DNA of 64,000 nucleotides from Mycobacteroides abscessus ATCC 19977 (lineage in GTDB: Bacteria; Actinomycetota; Actinomycetes; Mycobacteriales; Mycobacteriaceae), in assembly GCF_000069185.1 (NCBI RefSeq), contig NC_010397.1, forward strand, positions 372,001-436,000. The letters are read 5' to 3'. Position 1 is the stretch's first letter. Every line of letters starts with the position of its first letter. Of the stretch, positions 8,424 through 19,326 are shown piece by piece. The position numbers and the translations under genes are program-made. The notes below the pieces were generated by a model. The model was not told where the DNA came from and did not search any database. It saw nothing but the letters and a program-made list of their open reading frames with translations.

Positions 8424-8798
8424 ATGACGGTGAAGTGGCTGGATAAGCCCGAGGATCACGACTACCAAGCGGCCACGGATTACCTGACGCTCGTCGGTGA
8501 GGCGGATCTGGTGAAGCGGACGGTGAAGGCGCTGCGCAATGCGACGCTGGAGTATCGCAAGGCCAAGGACATCTTGCGGGCGGCACGCCTGGAGATGCTG
8601 CCCAAGACAAATGCCCATGTGGCCCGTGACCTGGCGAAGATAGCCAAGGACAAGGCGCTGTCGCCGATCCTGCTGGTGCGCGGCGACGCGCGCAGCGGAG
8701 CCCGCCTGGAAATCGCCGATGGTTATCACCGGGTGTGCGCCAGCTATATATCCGACGAAAACACTGACATTCCTTGCCATCTCGTCTCGTGGCAGTAG
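8424..8798 (+). CDS. Small ParB/sulfiredoxin-fold hypothetical protein
   Basis: The protein has 124 aa from the ATG; a GTG three codons upstream is also in frame. The C-terminal half, SPILLVRGDARSG...LEIADGYHRVCASY, resembles the ParB/sulfiredoxin nucleotide-binding motif (D-G-x-H-R-x-x-A). The N-terminal half is helical and lysine-rich. No DNA-binding or partition partner is nearby. It is divergent from padR and ends 4 bases before the antiporter start, so it is probably co-transcribed with the antiporter. Function unknown; nucleotide binding is possible. Confidence 0.7.
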   Translation: MTVKWLDKPEDHDYQAATDYLTLVGEADLVKRTVKALRNATLEYRKAKDILRAARLEMLPKTNAHVARDLAKIAKDKALSPILLVRGDARSGARLEIADGYHRVCASYISDENTDIPCHLVSWQ

Positions 8799-8802
8799 TT
8801 CC

Positions 8803-10041
8803 ATGAGTGGATTTGGATTCCCGACCCTGGCGATTGTCGTTATTGTCGGGATGATCGGGCCGCTGCTCGCGCTCAACACGCGACTGCGGATTCCAGTCGT
8901 CATCGGGGAACTGCTCGCTGGAATTGTCATCGGACGCACCGGGTTCGGTTGGATCGACGCCTTTGACCCGACCTTCAAAATGTTCGCCGACGTGGGGTTC
9001 GCGCTGGTCATGTTCGTGGCGGGCACCCATGTTCCGGTGCGTGACAAGACCATGCGGGCATCGCTACCTCAGGCGGCGCTGCGCGCGATCGTGGTCGGTG
9101 CGGTGGCCGCGGTGCTGGGTGTGCTGTTGGCCAACGTGTTCCATACCGGGCATGCACCGCTGTACGCGGTCCTCATCGCCTCCTCGTCGGCGGCGCTGGT
9201 GCTGCCGGTCATTGACTCGCTGGGACTCGGCGGCCCCAAGGTGCTGATCACCACCGCGCAGGTGGCCATTGCCGATACTGCCTCGATTATCTTGTTGCCG
9301 TTGGTTATCGACCTCAAACATGCGCCGCGCGCGGCGGTCGGCGCGGTCGCCGTGGCCGCCTGCGCGGGCATCGTCTTCGTGATCCTGCATGCGTTGGATC
9401 AGGCCGGGAAGCTGGATCGGTTCCACGACTACTCGAAACAACGCCGCGTCGCGATGGAACTGCGCATCAGCCTGGCCATCGTCTTCGGCCTCGCCGCCCT
9501 GGCCGTGGAAACCCACGTCTCGATCATGCTGGCGGGTTTCGCGCTCGGTCTGGTCGTAGCCGGTATCGGGGAACCACGCCGCCTTGCCAAGCAGCTCTTC
9601 GGTTTCACCGAAGGTTTCTTCTCGCCCCTGTTCTTCGTGTGGCTGGGGGCGTCGCTACACGTGCGCGAGCTCGGTGAAAATCCCAAGCTCATCCTGCTGG
9701 GTGTCGGTTTGGGTGTCGCGGCGGTGCTGGCCCATCTGGTTGTACGGATCTTTGGTCAGCCGCTACCGCTGGGCGCGTTGGCGGCTGCCCAGCTGGGGGT
9801 GCCCATCGCCGCGGCGGCGATCGGTGAACAGCAGCAGTCACTGATTCACGGCGAGGCTTCCGCGCTCATTCTCGGTGCGTTGGTCACGATTGCCGCGGCG
9901 ACGGTCGGTGGCTCGCTGTATGCGAAGACGTCCCAGGGCAATCAGCCGGGCGTGGCGAAACCCGAACGTCCCGTGGACGATTCGGAAGGCTCCGGTGCCG
10001 GTGGTGGTGCGGAGGGCGCCGGTGGTGGTGTCGCCGGATAG
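8803..10041 (+). CDS. CPA2-family cation:proton antiporter (Na+/H+ exchanger type)
   Basis: The protein has 412 aa with about 12 hydrophobic segments. Early LNTRLRIPVVIGELLAGIVIGRTG and FADVGFALVMFVAGTHV are typical of KefB/NapA-like CPA2 carriers. QVAIADTASIILLP carries the Asp expected in the ion site. There is no C-terminal TrkA-N domain, so it is a compact exchanger rather than a KefC type. The last 35 residues are a Gly/Ala/Pro tail, encoded opposite the end of the convergent RDD gene. Substrate ion not determinable. Confidence 0.85.
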   Translation: MSGFGFPTLAIVVIVGMIGPLLALNTRLRIPVVIGELLAGIVIGRTGFGWIDAFDPTFKMFADVGFALVMFVAGTHVPVRDKTMRASLPQAALRAIVVGAVAAVLGVLLANVFHTGHAPLYAVLIASSSAALVLPVIDSLGLGGPKVLITTAQVAIADTASIILLPLVIDLKHAPRAAVGAVAVAACAGIVFVILHALDQAGKLDRFHDYSKQRRVAMELRISLAIVFGLAALAVETHVSIMLAGFALGLVVAGIGEPRRLAKQLFGFTEGFFSPLFFVWLGASLHVRELGENPKLILLGVGLGVAAVLAHLVVRIFGQPLPLGALAAAQLGVPIAAAAIGEQQQSLIHGEASALILGALVTIAAATVGGSLYAKTSQGNQPGVAKPERPVDDSEGSGAGGGAEGAGGGVAG

Positions 10042-10781
10042 TCCGGTCGCATCTGTGCCAACGCGCGTCGGTGCCGCTCGGCCAGCACCGCGGCGAGCAT
10101 GAACTGAGGCGGCGTGCCGGGCGGCGGTGGCGGCGCGATGCTGGCGAGCACGTCGGTGGAGATCTGGTAGAGCATCTGGTCTCGAGTGTGCGGTGCCAAC
10201 TGCCCCGCGCGGTTGAGGAACTGACGGGCCAGATCGGCCTGGTCGCTCGTCAGCCCGGACAGCTGCAGGCTCTGAGCCCACTGGGCCAGCTGCGGCGGCA
10301 TCATCGGCGGCGGAGGAAGTTTGGGGCCGCGCTCGCTGATCACCATGGTGCCCGCGAAGATGTCGCCGAGCCGCTTGCCCTTGGTCGAGGCCAGGCTGGC
10401 GATGACCGCCGGCGCACCCATGAACATGAAAATCTCCACCACGGCGGACAGGGCACGGATGACGGCCTGCCGCAGGCGCTCCGGGCCACCGTCGTCGGAC
10501 ACCACGCGTAACCCCATGGCCATCTTGCCCAGTGAGCGGCCCCGGGTGGCCATTTCCCAAATAACCGGATAGCCCACCAGGGCCAGCACCGAATAGACGA
10601 TGCTCAGCGCACCGGTCAGGGCCGCGTCGAACTGAGAGAGCGAGAACGCGACCACGAAGATGCCGCCGTACAGCACGATCATCTGGACAAAGATGTCGAT
10701 GAACGCGGACACCACTCGCACCGGAAGCTGGGCCACCTTGACGTCCAGGACAACCGCATCGCCCGTCACCAACTCCGACAT
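9942..10781 (-). CDS. RDD-family membrane protein (Rv3695-like)
   Basis: The protein has 279 aa from the ATG at 10781; a GTG one codon upstream is possible. The RDD domain (about 15-150) has three hydrophobic segments and the conserved RGRSLGKMAMGLRVV and GKRLGDIFAGTMVI motifs. The C-terminal half is cytoplasmic or extracellular, helical, then Pro/Ala-rich. RDD proteins are suggested to be transporters, but the function is open. The last 33 codons lie antisense to the end of the antiporter gene, a 100-base convergent overlap. It is divergent from the SpoIIM-like gene by 26 bases, as in other actinobacteria where the two genes are linked. Confidence 0.85.
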   Translation of the reverse strand: MSELVTGDAVVLDVKVAQLPVRVVSAFIDIFVQMIVLYGGIFVVAFSLSQFDAALTGALSIVYSVLALVGYPVIWEMATRGRSLGKMAMGLRVVSDDGGPERLRQAVIRALSAVVEIFMFMGAPAVIASLASTKGKRLGDIFAGTMVISERGPKLPPPPMMPPQLAQWAQSLQLSGLTSDQADLARQFLNRAGQLAPHTRDQMLYQISTDVLASIAPPPPPGTPPQFMLAAVLAERHRRALAQMRPDYPATPPPAPSAPPPAPEPSESSTGRSGFATPG

Positions 10782-10807
10782 CACTCGAGACTACTAGTAT
10801 TTGCCAG
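10782..10807. promoter_or_regulatory. Compact bidirectional promoter between RDD and SpoIIM genes
   Basis: Only 26 bases separate the two start codons. The gap holds CTACTAGTATTTG, a -10-like AT-rich core that reads acceptably on both strands, so at least one mRNA must begin at or inside the other gene's 5' end and is likely leaderless. Confidence 0.35.
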
Positions 10808-11800
10808 ATGGACGTGGACGCATTCGTCGCCACCCACCGGGGGACATGGGATCGGTTGGAAGAGCTGCTCAAGCGCAGGCAGCGGCTGAGCGGTCCCGAG
10901 ATCGATGAGCTGGTCGACCTGTACCAAAAGGTGTCGACTCAGCTGTCCACGGTGCGGTCGGCCTCGGGCGATCCGGCGTTGGTCGGACGGCTCTCGACGT
11001 TGGTTGCCCGGGCGCGCTCGGCGGTCACCGGTGAGCATGCCCCGCTGTGGCGTCACTTCATCCATTTCTGGACGGTGTCCTTTCCTGTTGTCGCCTATCG
11101 CAGTTGGCGCTGGTGGCTTGGTGCGACGCTCGGCTCGATGGCGGTGGCCGTGGCCGTCGGTGTCTGGGTGATGCATTCACCGGAGCTGCAATCGGTGATC
11201 GGGACACCCGATGAGATCGCGCACCTGGTCAACGAGGACTTCGAAAACTATTACAGCGAGCACCCCGCCGCAGCCTTCGCGCTGCACGTGTGGATCAACA
11301 ACTCCTGGGTGGCGGCCCAGTGCATCATCTTCGCCATATTGCTGGGCCTTCCGATCCCGTACGTCTTGTTCATGAACGCGGCGAACGTGGGCGTGGCAGG
11401 TGGGCTGATGATCGCGGCGGGACGTGGCGACGTGTTCTTCGGCCTGATCCTTCCGCACGGCCTGTTGGAACTGACCGCCGTGTTCCTGGCCGCAGGTGCC
11501 GGAATGCGACTGGGATGGAAGGTGATCGATCCCGGCGACCGGCCGCGCGCTCAGGTGCTCGCCGAGCAGGGGCGCGCAGTCATGTCGGTCGCAGGCGGCC
11601 TGGTGGCGGTACTGCTGGTCAGCGGTCTCATCGAGGCGCTGGTCACCCCGTCCCCGCTACCGACCTTCGCCCGCATCGGAATTGGTGTGAGCGCCGAGGC
11701 GCTGTTCCTGGCGTATGTGCTGATTCTGGGCCGTCGCGGGGTAGCTGCCAACGAATCCGGCGACATCGAGAACGCCCCGGACTACGCCCCGGCCGCGTGA
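10808..11800 (+). CDS. Stage II sporulation protein M-like membrane protein (Rv3694c-like)
   Basis: The protein has 330 aa. A soluble helical N-terminus (about 1-85) is followed by six hydrophobic segments. FFGLILPHGLLELTAVFLAAGAG is the SpoIIM/DUF95 signature. Mycobacteria do not sporulate; this family is conserved next to MoxR-DUF58 operons and RDD proteins and probably acts in envelope assembly. No ribosome-binding site precedes the ATG. It runs convergent to the DUF58 gene with 3 bases between stops. Confidence 0.88.
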   Translation: MDVDAFVATHRGTWDRLEELLKRRQRLSGPEIDELVDLYQKVSTQLSTVRSASGDPALVGRLSTLVARARSAVTGEHAPLWRHFIHFWTVSFPVVAYRSWRWWLGATLGSMAVAVAVGVWVMHSPELQSVIGTPDEIAHLVNEDFENYYSEHPAAAFALHVWINNSWVAAQCIIFAILLGLPIPYVLFMNAANVGVAGGLMIAAGRGDVFFGLILPHGLLELTAVFLAAGAGMRLGWKVIDPGDRPRAQVLAEQGRAVMSVAGGLVAVLLVSGLIEALVTPSPLPTFARIGIGVSAEALFLAYVLILGRRGVAANESGDIENAPDYAPAA

Positions 11801-11803
11801 GCG

Positions 11804-13153
11804 TTATAGGCGCCCGGAAGCCTTCAACGACAGATAGCGGTCGGCAAGCGCCGGTGCGATCTCGTCGGGCGGTGCGTCGACGACCTCGACACCCTGGCGC
11901 CGCAACAGCGTGACGATGCGGCGGCGACCGCCGCGTGTCCGTTCCGCGGCGGCAGCGTCATACACCTGCTCGGCATCCAGTGACCGGATATTTCCCGGAC
12001 CGGTGGCATTCGCGGGTGTCACCATGTCTTCGACACGCGGATCGCTGACAGCTGCCACCAGGAGGTGATGATGAGTGGTCAACTGGGATAGCAGTGGCAG
12101 CAGTCCCTCTTCCAGAGCAGCCGGATTCAGATCGGTCAGCAGCACGATCAGCGAGCGGTGGCGTGATCTGCGGCGGATGGTGGAGACCAGGCCGCGGGCA
12201 TCGGACTCGACAAGGGAGGGCTCCAGCGGAGCCATCGCGTTGACCACCAAGGGAAGCAGCTCGTTGCGCGAGGCCCCGGATACTTGGGCGCGCACCCCGC
12301 GGTCGTGAGCCAGGAAGTCCACCCGGTCGCCCGCACGAGACGCCAGTGCCACCAACAGCAATGCGGCATCCATAGCCCAATCCAGCCGGGGCCAGCCCGA
12401 TGGATCGCCCGATGTCGGATCGACGCCGATGCGGCCCGCCGAGGTACGACCGGTGTCCAGCACCACCAGGATGCGGCGGTCGCGTTCCGGCCGCCATGTG
12501 CGCACCACCACGTCGTTGCGCCGCGCACTGGCGCGCCAGTCGATGGACCGGACGTCGTCGCCGACGACATATTCACGCAGGGAATCGAATTCGGTGCCCT
12601 GACCGCGAATCAGGACCGGGATGGCGCCCTCGAGCTCGCGTAGTTTGGCCAACCGCGACGGCAGATGCTTGCGACTCAGGAAGGGCGGCAGCACCCGTAA
12701 CTGCCACGGGACATCGTGACGTCCCTGCCGCCCCGCTATCCCGAGTGGTCCGATCGTGCGCACCGTCACGGTCGCGGGCTTGTGGTCACCACGGCGTAAC
12801 GGACGCAATGTCGTAACAATCTGAGTGCGCTCGCCGGACCGCAGATCCACGCGGTGCGCGCGCGGTGCGGCCCGCATGCTCGGTGCCCAACTGTCGCGGA
12901 CCCAACCACGCAGCCGGCGGCCGGGATTCTGGGCTAGCAGCACGATCTCGGCGGATTCGCCGAGCCGGATGGAGTCGGGACCGGATCGGGTGAACGTGAG
13001 TCGGCGCGGGCTGGCGGCGGCAGCGATATCGACGGCAATCAATAGCGCGAGGGCCAGCAGTAGTAGCCAGAACAACCGAACCGGCCAGGGCGACACCAGG
13101 ATCAGCAGCGTACTGAGTGCCGCCACCAATCCCGCGCGTCCGGTGAGAACCAC
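11804..13153 (-). CDS. DUF58 protein with a von Willebrand A-like domain (Rv3693-like)
   Basis: The protein has 449 aa. Two N-terminal membrane helices (about 5-45) are followed by a beta-rich segment, then the DUF58 core with REYVVGDDVRSIDWRASAR (about residues 195-215), and a VWA-like fold with VVLDTG and LLTDLNP as putative metal-site regions. The GTG start shares one base with the moxR stop (TAGTG), so translation is coupled. MoxR ATPases and VWA/DUF58 proteins work as pairs, the ATPase remodelling or metallating targets presented by the VWA partner. Last gene of the five-gene operon. Confidence 0.9.
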   Translation of the reverse strand: MVLTGRAGLVAALSTLLILVSPWPVRLFWLLLLALALLIAVDIAAAASPRRLTFTRSGPDSIRLGESAEIVLLAQNPGRRLRGWVRDSWAPSMRAAPRAHRVDLRSGERTQIVTTLRPLRRGDHKPATVTVRTIGPLGIAGRQGRHDVPWQLRVLPPFLSRKHLPSRLAKLRELEGAIPVLIRGQGTEFDSLREYVVGDDVRSIDWRASARRNDVVVRTWRPERDRRILVVLDTGRTSAGRIGVDPTSGDPSGWPRLDWAMDAALLLVALASRAGDRVDFLAHDRGVRAQVSGASRNELLPLVVNAMAPLEPSLVESDARGLVSTIRRRSRHRSLIVLLTDLNPAALEEGLLPLLSQLTTHHHLLVAAVSDPRVEDMVTPANATGPGNIRSLDAEQVYDAAAAERTRGGRRRIVTLLRRQGVEVVDAPPDEIAPALADRYLSLKASGRL

Positions 13154-14127
13154 TAGCGCGGCACCGGAACAGTGACGAGGATTCCGTCCAGGACCCGATC
13201 CGAGGTGGCGCCCTCCAACTCGGCCTCGGGACGCAGGCCGATGCGATGGCGCAGGGTCGGGCGGGCCATGGCCTTGACATCGTCGGGGGTGACATAGTTA
13301 CGGCCGGAGAGCCAAGCCCAGGCACGCGATGTCGCCAGCAGGGCCGTGGCAGCGCGCGGAGATGCGCCGAGCTGCAATGAAGGTGACTGGCGGGTCGCCC
13401 GGATCACATCGACCACGTAGGCAAGTACCTCGGGTGCCACCAGCACCTGACCAACTGCCGCGCGGCCTGCCGCCAGATCCGCGGCGGAGGCCACCGGGGT
13501 GACATGTGACAGGTTTCGGGGATCGAAGCCGTGGGCGTGCCGGTCCAAGATGGCGATCTCTTGATCGCGTTCGGGCAGAGAGACGTTGAGCTTCATCAGG
13601 AAGCGATCGAGCTGGGCTTCGGGCAGCTGATATGTGCCCTCGTACTCGATGGGGTTCTGGGTGGCCGCAACGATGAACGGATCGGGCAGGGGACGCGGGG
13701 TGCCATCCACGGTGACCTGACGTTCCTCCATGGCCTCCAACAGTGCTGCCTGTGTCTTCGGCGGGGTCCGGTTGATCTCGTCGGCGAGCAGCAGATTGGT
13801 GAATACCGGGCCAGCACGGAACTCGAACGCCGCGGTGCGCGCGTCGTAGACCAGGGAGCCGGTGACGTCGCCCGGCATGAGGTCGGGGGTGAACTGCACA
13901 CGCTTGAAGTCGAGGGACAGCGCGGCCGAGAGTGTGCGCACCAAAAGGGTTTTCGCGACACCGGGCACACCCTCCAGGAGCACGTGGCCGCGGCACAGCA
14001 GCGCGACAACCAGGCCGCTGACCACCGAGTCCTGTCCGACGACCACGATGGCTATTTGTTCACGCAATGCGGCCAGGGCGTTGCGTGCGGTCTCCCCGGA
14101 ACTCCCGGTGGTAGTTGCCTGTGTCAC
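13153..14127 (-). CDS. moxR2: MoxR-family AAA+ ATPase (Rv3692-like)
   Basis: The protein has 324 aa from the GTG at 14127, which overlaps the DUF4350 stop as GTGA; the longer in-frame extension is rejected because it lies antisense-free inside the upstream gene. Walker A is [10 protein letters not shown], Walker [15 protein letters not shown], sensor 1 [10 protein letters not shown], and [14 protein letters not shown] is the MoxR signature. This cytoplasmic AAA+ chaperone likely acts with the DUF58/VWA protein encoded directly downstream. The symbol follows the M. tuberculosis neighbourhood (moxR2 beside Rv3693). Confidence 0.92.
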   Translation of the reverse strand: MTQATTTGSSGETARNALAALREQIAIVVVGQDSVVSGLVVALLCRGHVLLEGVPGVAKTLLVRTLSAALSLDFKRVQFTPDLMPGDVTGSLVYDARTAAFEFRAGPVFTNLLLADEINRTPPKTQAALLEAMEERQVTVDGTPRPLPDPFIVAATQNPIEYEGTYQLPEAQLDRFLMKLNVSLPERDQEIAILDRHAHGFDPRNLSHVTPVASAADLAAGRAAVGQVLVAPEVLAYVVDVIRATRQSPSLQLGASPRAATALLATSRAWAWLSGRNYVTPDDVKAMARPTLRHRIGLRPEAELEGATSDRVLDGILVTVPVPR

Positions 14128-15263
14128 GATTCGCGGACCTGCCTTTCCAGAACGTCGAGTTGCTGAGTCAGATTGGTGAGCTGCTGATCGTCCGAGGGGG
14201 CGGGACCGAACAGCACATGGTGAACTTCCGTGGGATCGCGGCCGATTCGTTGTGCGATGGTGGCGGTCACGACCTGGGGTGCTCCGTCGACCGGAAGCCC
14301 GAGGCGGCGCACGATTCGGTACGTGGCCGCTTCGCGCAGTGACTCGGAGGCAAGGTCGCGGGCCCGGCGGGACCGATAGAGCCGCCCGCGTCCCTCTGTT
14401 GTTTCCGAGGCCCGCACGATCACGGGAAGTTTTTCGGCGATAACGGGACCCAGACGGCGGCCGCGCCAGATGGCGAGCAGGAGCACCACAATGCAGAGCT
14501 GCCAGATGGCCATGTTCACCTGATCGGGAATCAGGTCGCCCATTGATTTCGGTTTGGCGCTGGCGCCGACCTTCGGCCGCTCGGGAACGTACCAAACCAG
14601 GTGGGCGCTTCGACCGGCCAGATTCATGGCGAGCGCGGCGTTACCCTGTTTGTCCAGCTGCTTGTTGGAAAGCAGGGTGTCGTCGCCGAGCACGGTGATG
14701 GTGCGGTCGCCATCCCGGTAGCGCAGCAGCGTGCCGCCGTAGCAGCTGATGCGGCCGGGACCAGGGTCGGTGAACGTGTACTCGGGGCCCAAGTATGTCT
14801 GAATCGCACCGGCCTGCCTGGCCTCCCGTAGATCGCAGCCCGGCTCCACGAGTTCGTCGTCCTGATACGAGCGGATGCGCACCTGCGCGGCCAGCCGCTC
14901 GCGGGTGTCGGAGTAGGGCGCGAGCATCAGGCGATCGCCCGGTAGTTCGGCCAGGGAGTCCAGGATGTTGTCGGAGAGGTAGCCGTTGTCCAGCACCATG
15001 AGTTGGCCGTCGGGGCGCATAGCGGCGCGCACCTCGCCGATGGTGGTGGCACGTGTGACGGTGACGCCATGGTCGCGAAGCAGTTGAGCCAGGGCGTGCC
15101 CGCCGCGTTGCGTTACGGCATCCGGATCCAGGTAGCCCTCGGGCCGAGGCGGTTTGGACAGGATAAGCCCGGTGATGACGATGGCGACCAGGGCGGCCAG
15201 GGCCCATGCCAAGGTGCGCCAGCGGTCTCGCAGGCGCGGCGATGTGGCAGTACTGATCGTCAC
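14124..15263 (-). CDS. DUF4350 membrane protein (Rv3691-like)
   Basis: The protein has 379 aa from the GTG at 15263 (GTGA overlap with the upstream stop). One helix lies at about 18-38 and another near 255-270, with the central domain between them outside. That domain ([19 protein letters not shown]...[15 protein letters not shown]) has the GATase/DUF4350 look, without an obvious nucleophile Cys in a glutaminase motif. The C-terminal basic helix-rich tail (about 275-379) is cytoplasmic. It sits between DUF4129 and moxR. Function unknown; probably a membrane partner of the MoxR system. Confidence 0.85.
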   Translation of the reverse strand: MTISTATSPRLRDRWRTLAWALAALVAIVITGLILSKPPRPEGYLDPDAVTQRGGHALAQLLRDHGVTVTRATTIGEVRAAMRPDGQLMVLDNGYLSDNILDSLAELPGDRLMLAPYSDTRERLAAQVRIRSYQDDELVEPGCDLREARQAGAIQTYLGPEYTFTDPGPGRISCYGGTLLRYRDGDRTITVLGDDTLLSNKQLDKQGNAALAMNLAGRSAHLVWYVPERPKVGASAKPKSMGDLIPDQVNMAIWQLCIVVLLLAIWRGRRLGPVIAEKLPVIVRASETTEGRGRLYRSRRARDLASESLREAATYRIVRRLGLPVDGAPQVVTATIAQRIGRDPTEVHHVLFGPAPSDDQQLTNLTQQLDVLERQVRES

Positions 15264-15904
15264 CGCACCGCCTCCCACCCCGTCGTGCCTGATTCTGCGG
15301 CGGATGCGAGGACCGGGGCGTCACGGATGTGATCATCCAGGTCTGCGATCTTGCGATAGGACTGCTCTGTGCCCGGCCTATCGCCGTAGCTCACGTCGTT
15401 GAAGATTTCCGCTGCGGCGCGGAACTCCGCTGCCAATGAGGGCAATTCACGCCCGGCATCGGCTGCCAGCTCGTTGGCGGTACGACCCGGTACCGGTGTG
15501 AGGATCGTGCGCTCTTCGAGCTGGCGGGCCACGGCACGCAGTCGGTGGCGGATCGCCGAGGACCAATCGCCTTGGGACGCGGCGAGTTCGGCGGCCGCCC
15601 GATGCTCCGCCGCGGTGAGCTCACCGGATTCAAAGAGCCCGAAGTCGGCGCCACCCCTGGTCCGTACCGCGCGGCGGGCAATGCGGACCAGCAATACGGC
15701 GGCCGCGATCACGACGAGTGTGGTCACGAGAATGGTGAACCAGCCGCCGGGCAACTCGCCGGCCCGGAACTCCAGATAGTCCAGCTGATCGAAGATCCAG
15801 TTGATCAGGCGGTCGATCGGTGACGGGTGTTCGTAGATCGGTTTGGCCAGTTCGCGATGGGCGGCCTCGGCCGCAGAGTCGCGGTCGATATCGATGGCCG
15901 GCAT
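15260..15904 (-). CDS. DUF4129 membrane protein (Rv3690-like)
   Basis: The protein has 214 aa. The ATG start overlaps the upstream stop by one base (TAATG). One membrane helix (about 57-77) separates a short acidic N-terminus from the DUF4129 domain, with FGLFESGELTAAEHRAAAELAASQGDWSSAIRHRLRAVARQLEE-like content near its start (described, not fully quoted). DUF4129 occurs with MoxR/DUF58 operons and transglutaminase-type envelope enzymes. No catalytic residues are evident. Its place in the overlapping operon is the main functional clue. Confidence 0.85.
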   Translation of the reverse strand: MPAIDIDRDSAAEAAHRELAKPIYEHPSPIDRLINWIFDQLDYLEFRAGELPGGWFTILVTTLVVIAAAVLLVRIARRAVRTRGGADFGLFESGELTAAEHRAAAELAASQGDWSSAIRHRLRAVARQLEERTILTPVPGRTANELAADAGRELPSLAAEFRAAAEIFNDVSYGDRPGTEQSYRKIADLDDHIRDAPVLASAAESGTTGWEAVR

Positions 15905-17112
15905 TACACCTGAACCGGGGGACGCATGGGCAGCCACAGGGAATCGGGATCGATACCCGGCTGGCCGAGTCGCTCGCGCGTTCTGGCCTCGGTCTGCAAT
16001 ACCAGGTCCAGCGCCTCGGTACGCATCCGCTGGTCGGTGTAGAGCAGCACGTTCACCGCCGCCTTGAACGGCAGGGAGATGATCTGCGCGATCACGGCCC
16101 CGACTGCGGCGAGCGCGAAGATGAGCAGCATCTTGGGGCCGAGATTGTTGGGATCACTGCCGGCGAATGCCGCGACTTCCCCGACGAGGATGAAGGGCAT
16201 GCCGATGATCATCGAGACGAATCCCACGATGAATCCGGTGAGTACCAGGATGCCCAGCAGCCGCCAGAAACCCTTGCGTACCAGCGAGACCGAGCGGCCG
16301 ATCGCGCCGAAGACGCTCTGTTGTTCCAGGATCAGCACGGAGGGAACGAGACTGAACACGGGGATGAGATAGAGGTAGAACAAGAAGTAGGCCAGGGCCA
16401 ACAGCAGCCCGGCGGGAATCGCGCCCGCGGGACCGACGGTGAGCGCCAAGCCGACCACCACCGCAACGCCGAATCCGAGAACCACGGCGAACAGCACCAG
16501 CTCGACAACGGCGACGCCAAGGAGAGCCCAGATGCGCGGCTTGGCACGCTGCCAGGCTTCCTTGATGGTGGTGCGCTCACCGAAGACGGATCGGCCGATG
16601 GTGACGGTCAGCATTCCGCTCAAGATGATGGTGACCAGGGAGGTGACCACGGCACCGATCAGCTGGCCCCCGATGTAGCCGAGGCCGAACGCTGCGCCGA
16701 ACGAGTCTTCGGTGTTCTTGTCGAAGGACGCCGCACCCGTCAGGACTGCCGTCGCCGGTGCCGCCTGGATTCCGAAGATCAGGAGCTGACTGACGATGAC
16801 GACGATGGCGGTAAGGCCGAGTGTGGTCTTGGGGTTGGCTCGGATGGCCGCGATGGCGCCGTTGTAGAGCGAGGATAAATCCAGCGGCCGTAGCGGGATG
16901 ACACCCGGTTTCAGGGCCGGCGGCTCCGGCGTCACCCAGTAGGGCACTGCCGACGGATTCTGGTACCCGGGCGGCGGGGGTTGATATGCGAAACCCGGTG
17001 GCGGATACCCGGCTGTGCCGGCAGGGGGGTAGCCAGGGGCAGGCGGAGGGTAGGCGGGTGAGGGTCCCGGGGGTAGCGGAGACGGAGTGACGCCCCCCTC
17101 GTCGTTGCTCAT
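15904..17112 (-). CDS. Multi-pass membrane protein with a Pro/Gly/Tyr-rich N-terminus (Rv3689-like)
   Basis: The protein has 402 aa. The first 70 residues are P/G/Y-rich repeats (PPPAPGYPP, AGYPPPGFAYQPPPPGY), disordered and cytoplasmic. Six to seven hydrophobic segments follow; the second half resembles the membrane domain attached to glycerophosphodiester phosphodiesterases. It is the first gene of the five-gene overlapping operon with DUF4129, DUF4350, moxR and DUF58. The upstream gap, shared with the divergent methyltransferase, holds tandem operator-like repeats. Function unknown. Confidence 0.82.
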   Translation of the reverse strand: MSNDEGGVTPSPLPPGPSPAYPPPAPGYPPAGTAGYPPPGFAYQPPPPGYQNPSAVPYWVTPEPPALKPGVIPLRPLDLSSLYNGAIAAIRANPKTTLGLTAIVVIVSQLLIFGIQAAPATAVLTGAASFDKNTEDSFGAAFGLGYIGGQLIGAVVTSLVTIILSGMLTVTIGRSVFGERTTIKEAWQRAKPRIWALLGVAVVELVLFAVVLGFGVAVVVGLALTVGPAGAIPAGLLLALAYFLFYLYLIPVFSLVPSVLILEQQSVFGAIGRSVSLVRKGFWRLLGILVLTGFIVGFVSMIIGMPFILVGEVAAFAGSDPNNLGPKMLLIFALAAVGAVIAQIISLPFKAAVNVLLYTDQRMRTEALDLVLQTEARTRERLGQPGIDPDSLWLPMRPPVQV

Positions 17113-17164
17113 TTCTCTATTTTGGCGGTTGAGGACGTTTCTGGCAATTGCCTCCCATTTCTCA

Positions 17165-19234
<2,070 letters not shown>

Positions 19235-19273
19235 GCCTGAAGGCTATGCACGACGACCGACAGCTGGCCGGGG

Positions 19274-19301
19274 TTATCCACAACCACGATGGCTATCCAC
19301 A
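19274..19301. promoter_or_regulatory. Pair of DnaA-box-like sequences upstream of the HNH gene
   Basis: TTATCCACA (19274-19282) matches the classical DnaA box, and CTATCCACA (19293-19301) differs by one base. They are in the same orientation and 19 bases apart, close to two helical turns. Mycobacterial boxes more often read TTGTCCACA, so affinity is uncertain. They fill the 92-base gap between the glycosylase stop and the HNH start. Confidence 0.4.
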
Positions 19302-19326
19302 AATTGACCGGACAGCTTGTCGGATC

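Noticed and set aside
15820..16878. 352-codon plus-strand frame opposite DUF4129 and the Rv3689-like gene
   Set aside because: Composition is dominated by Asp, Glu, Gly and Arg with no domain, and it is antisense to well-supported membrane proteins.
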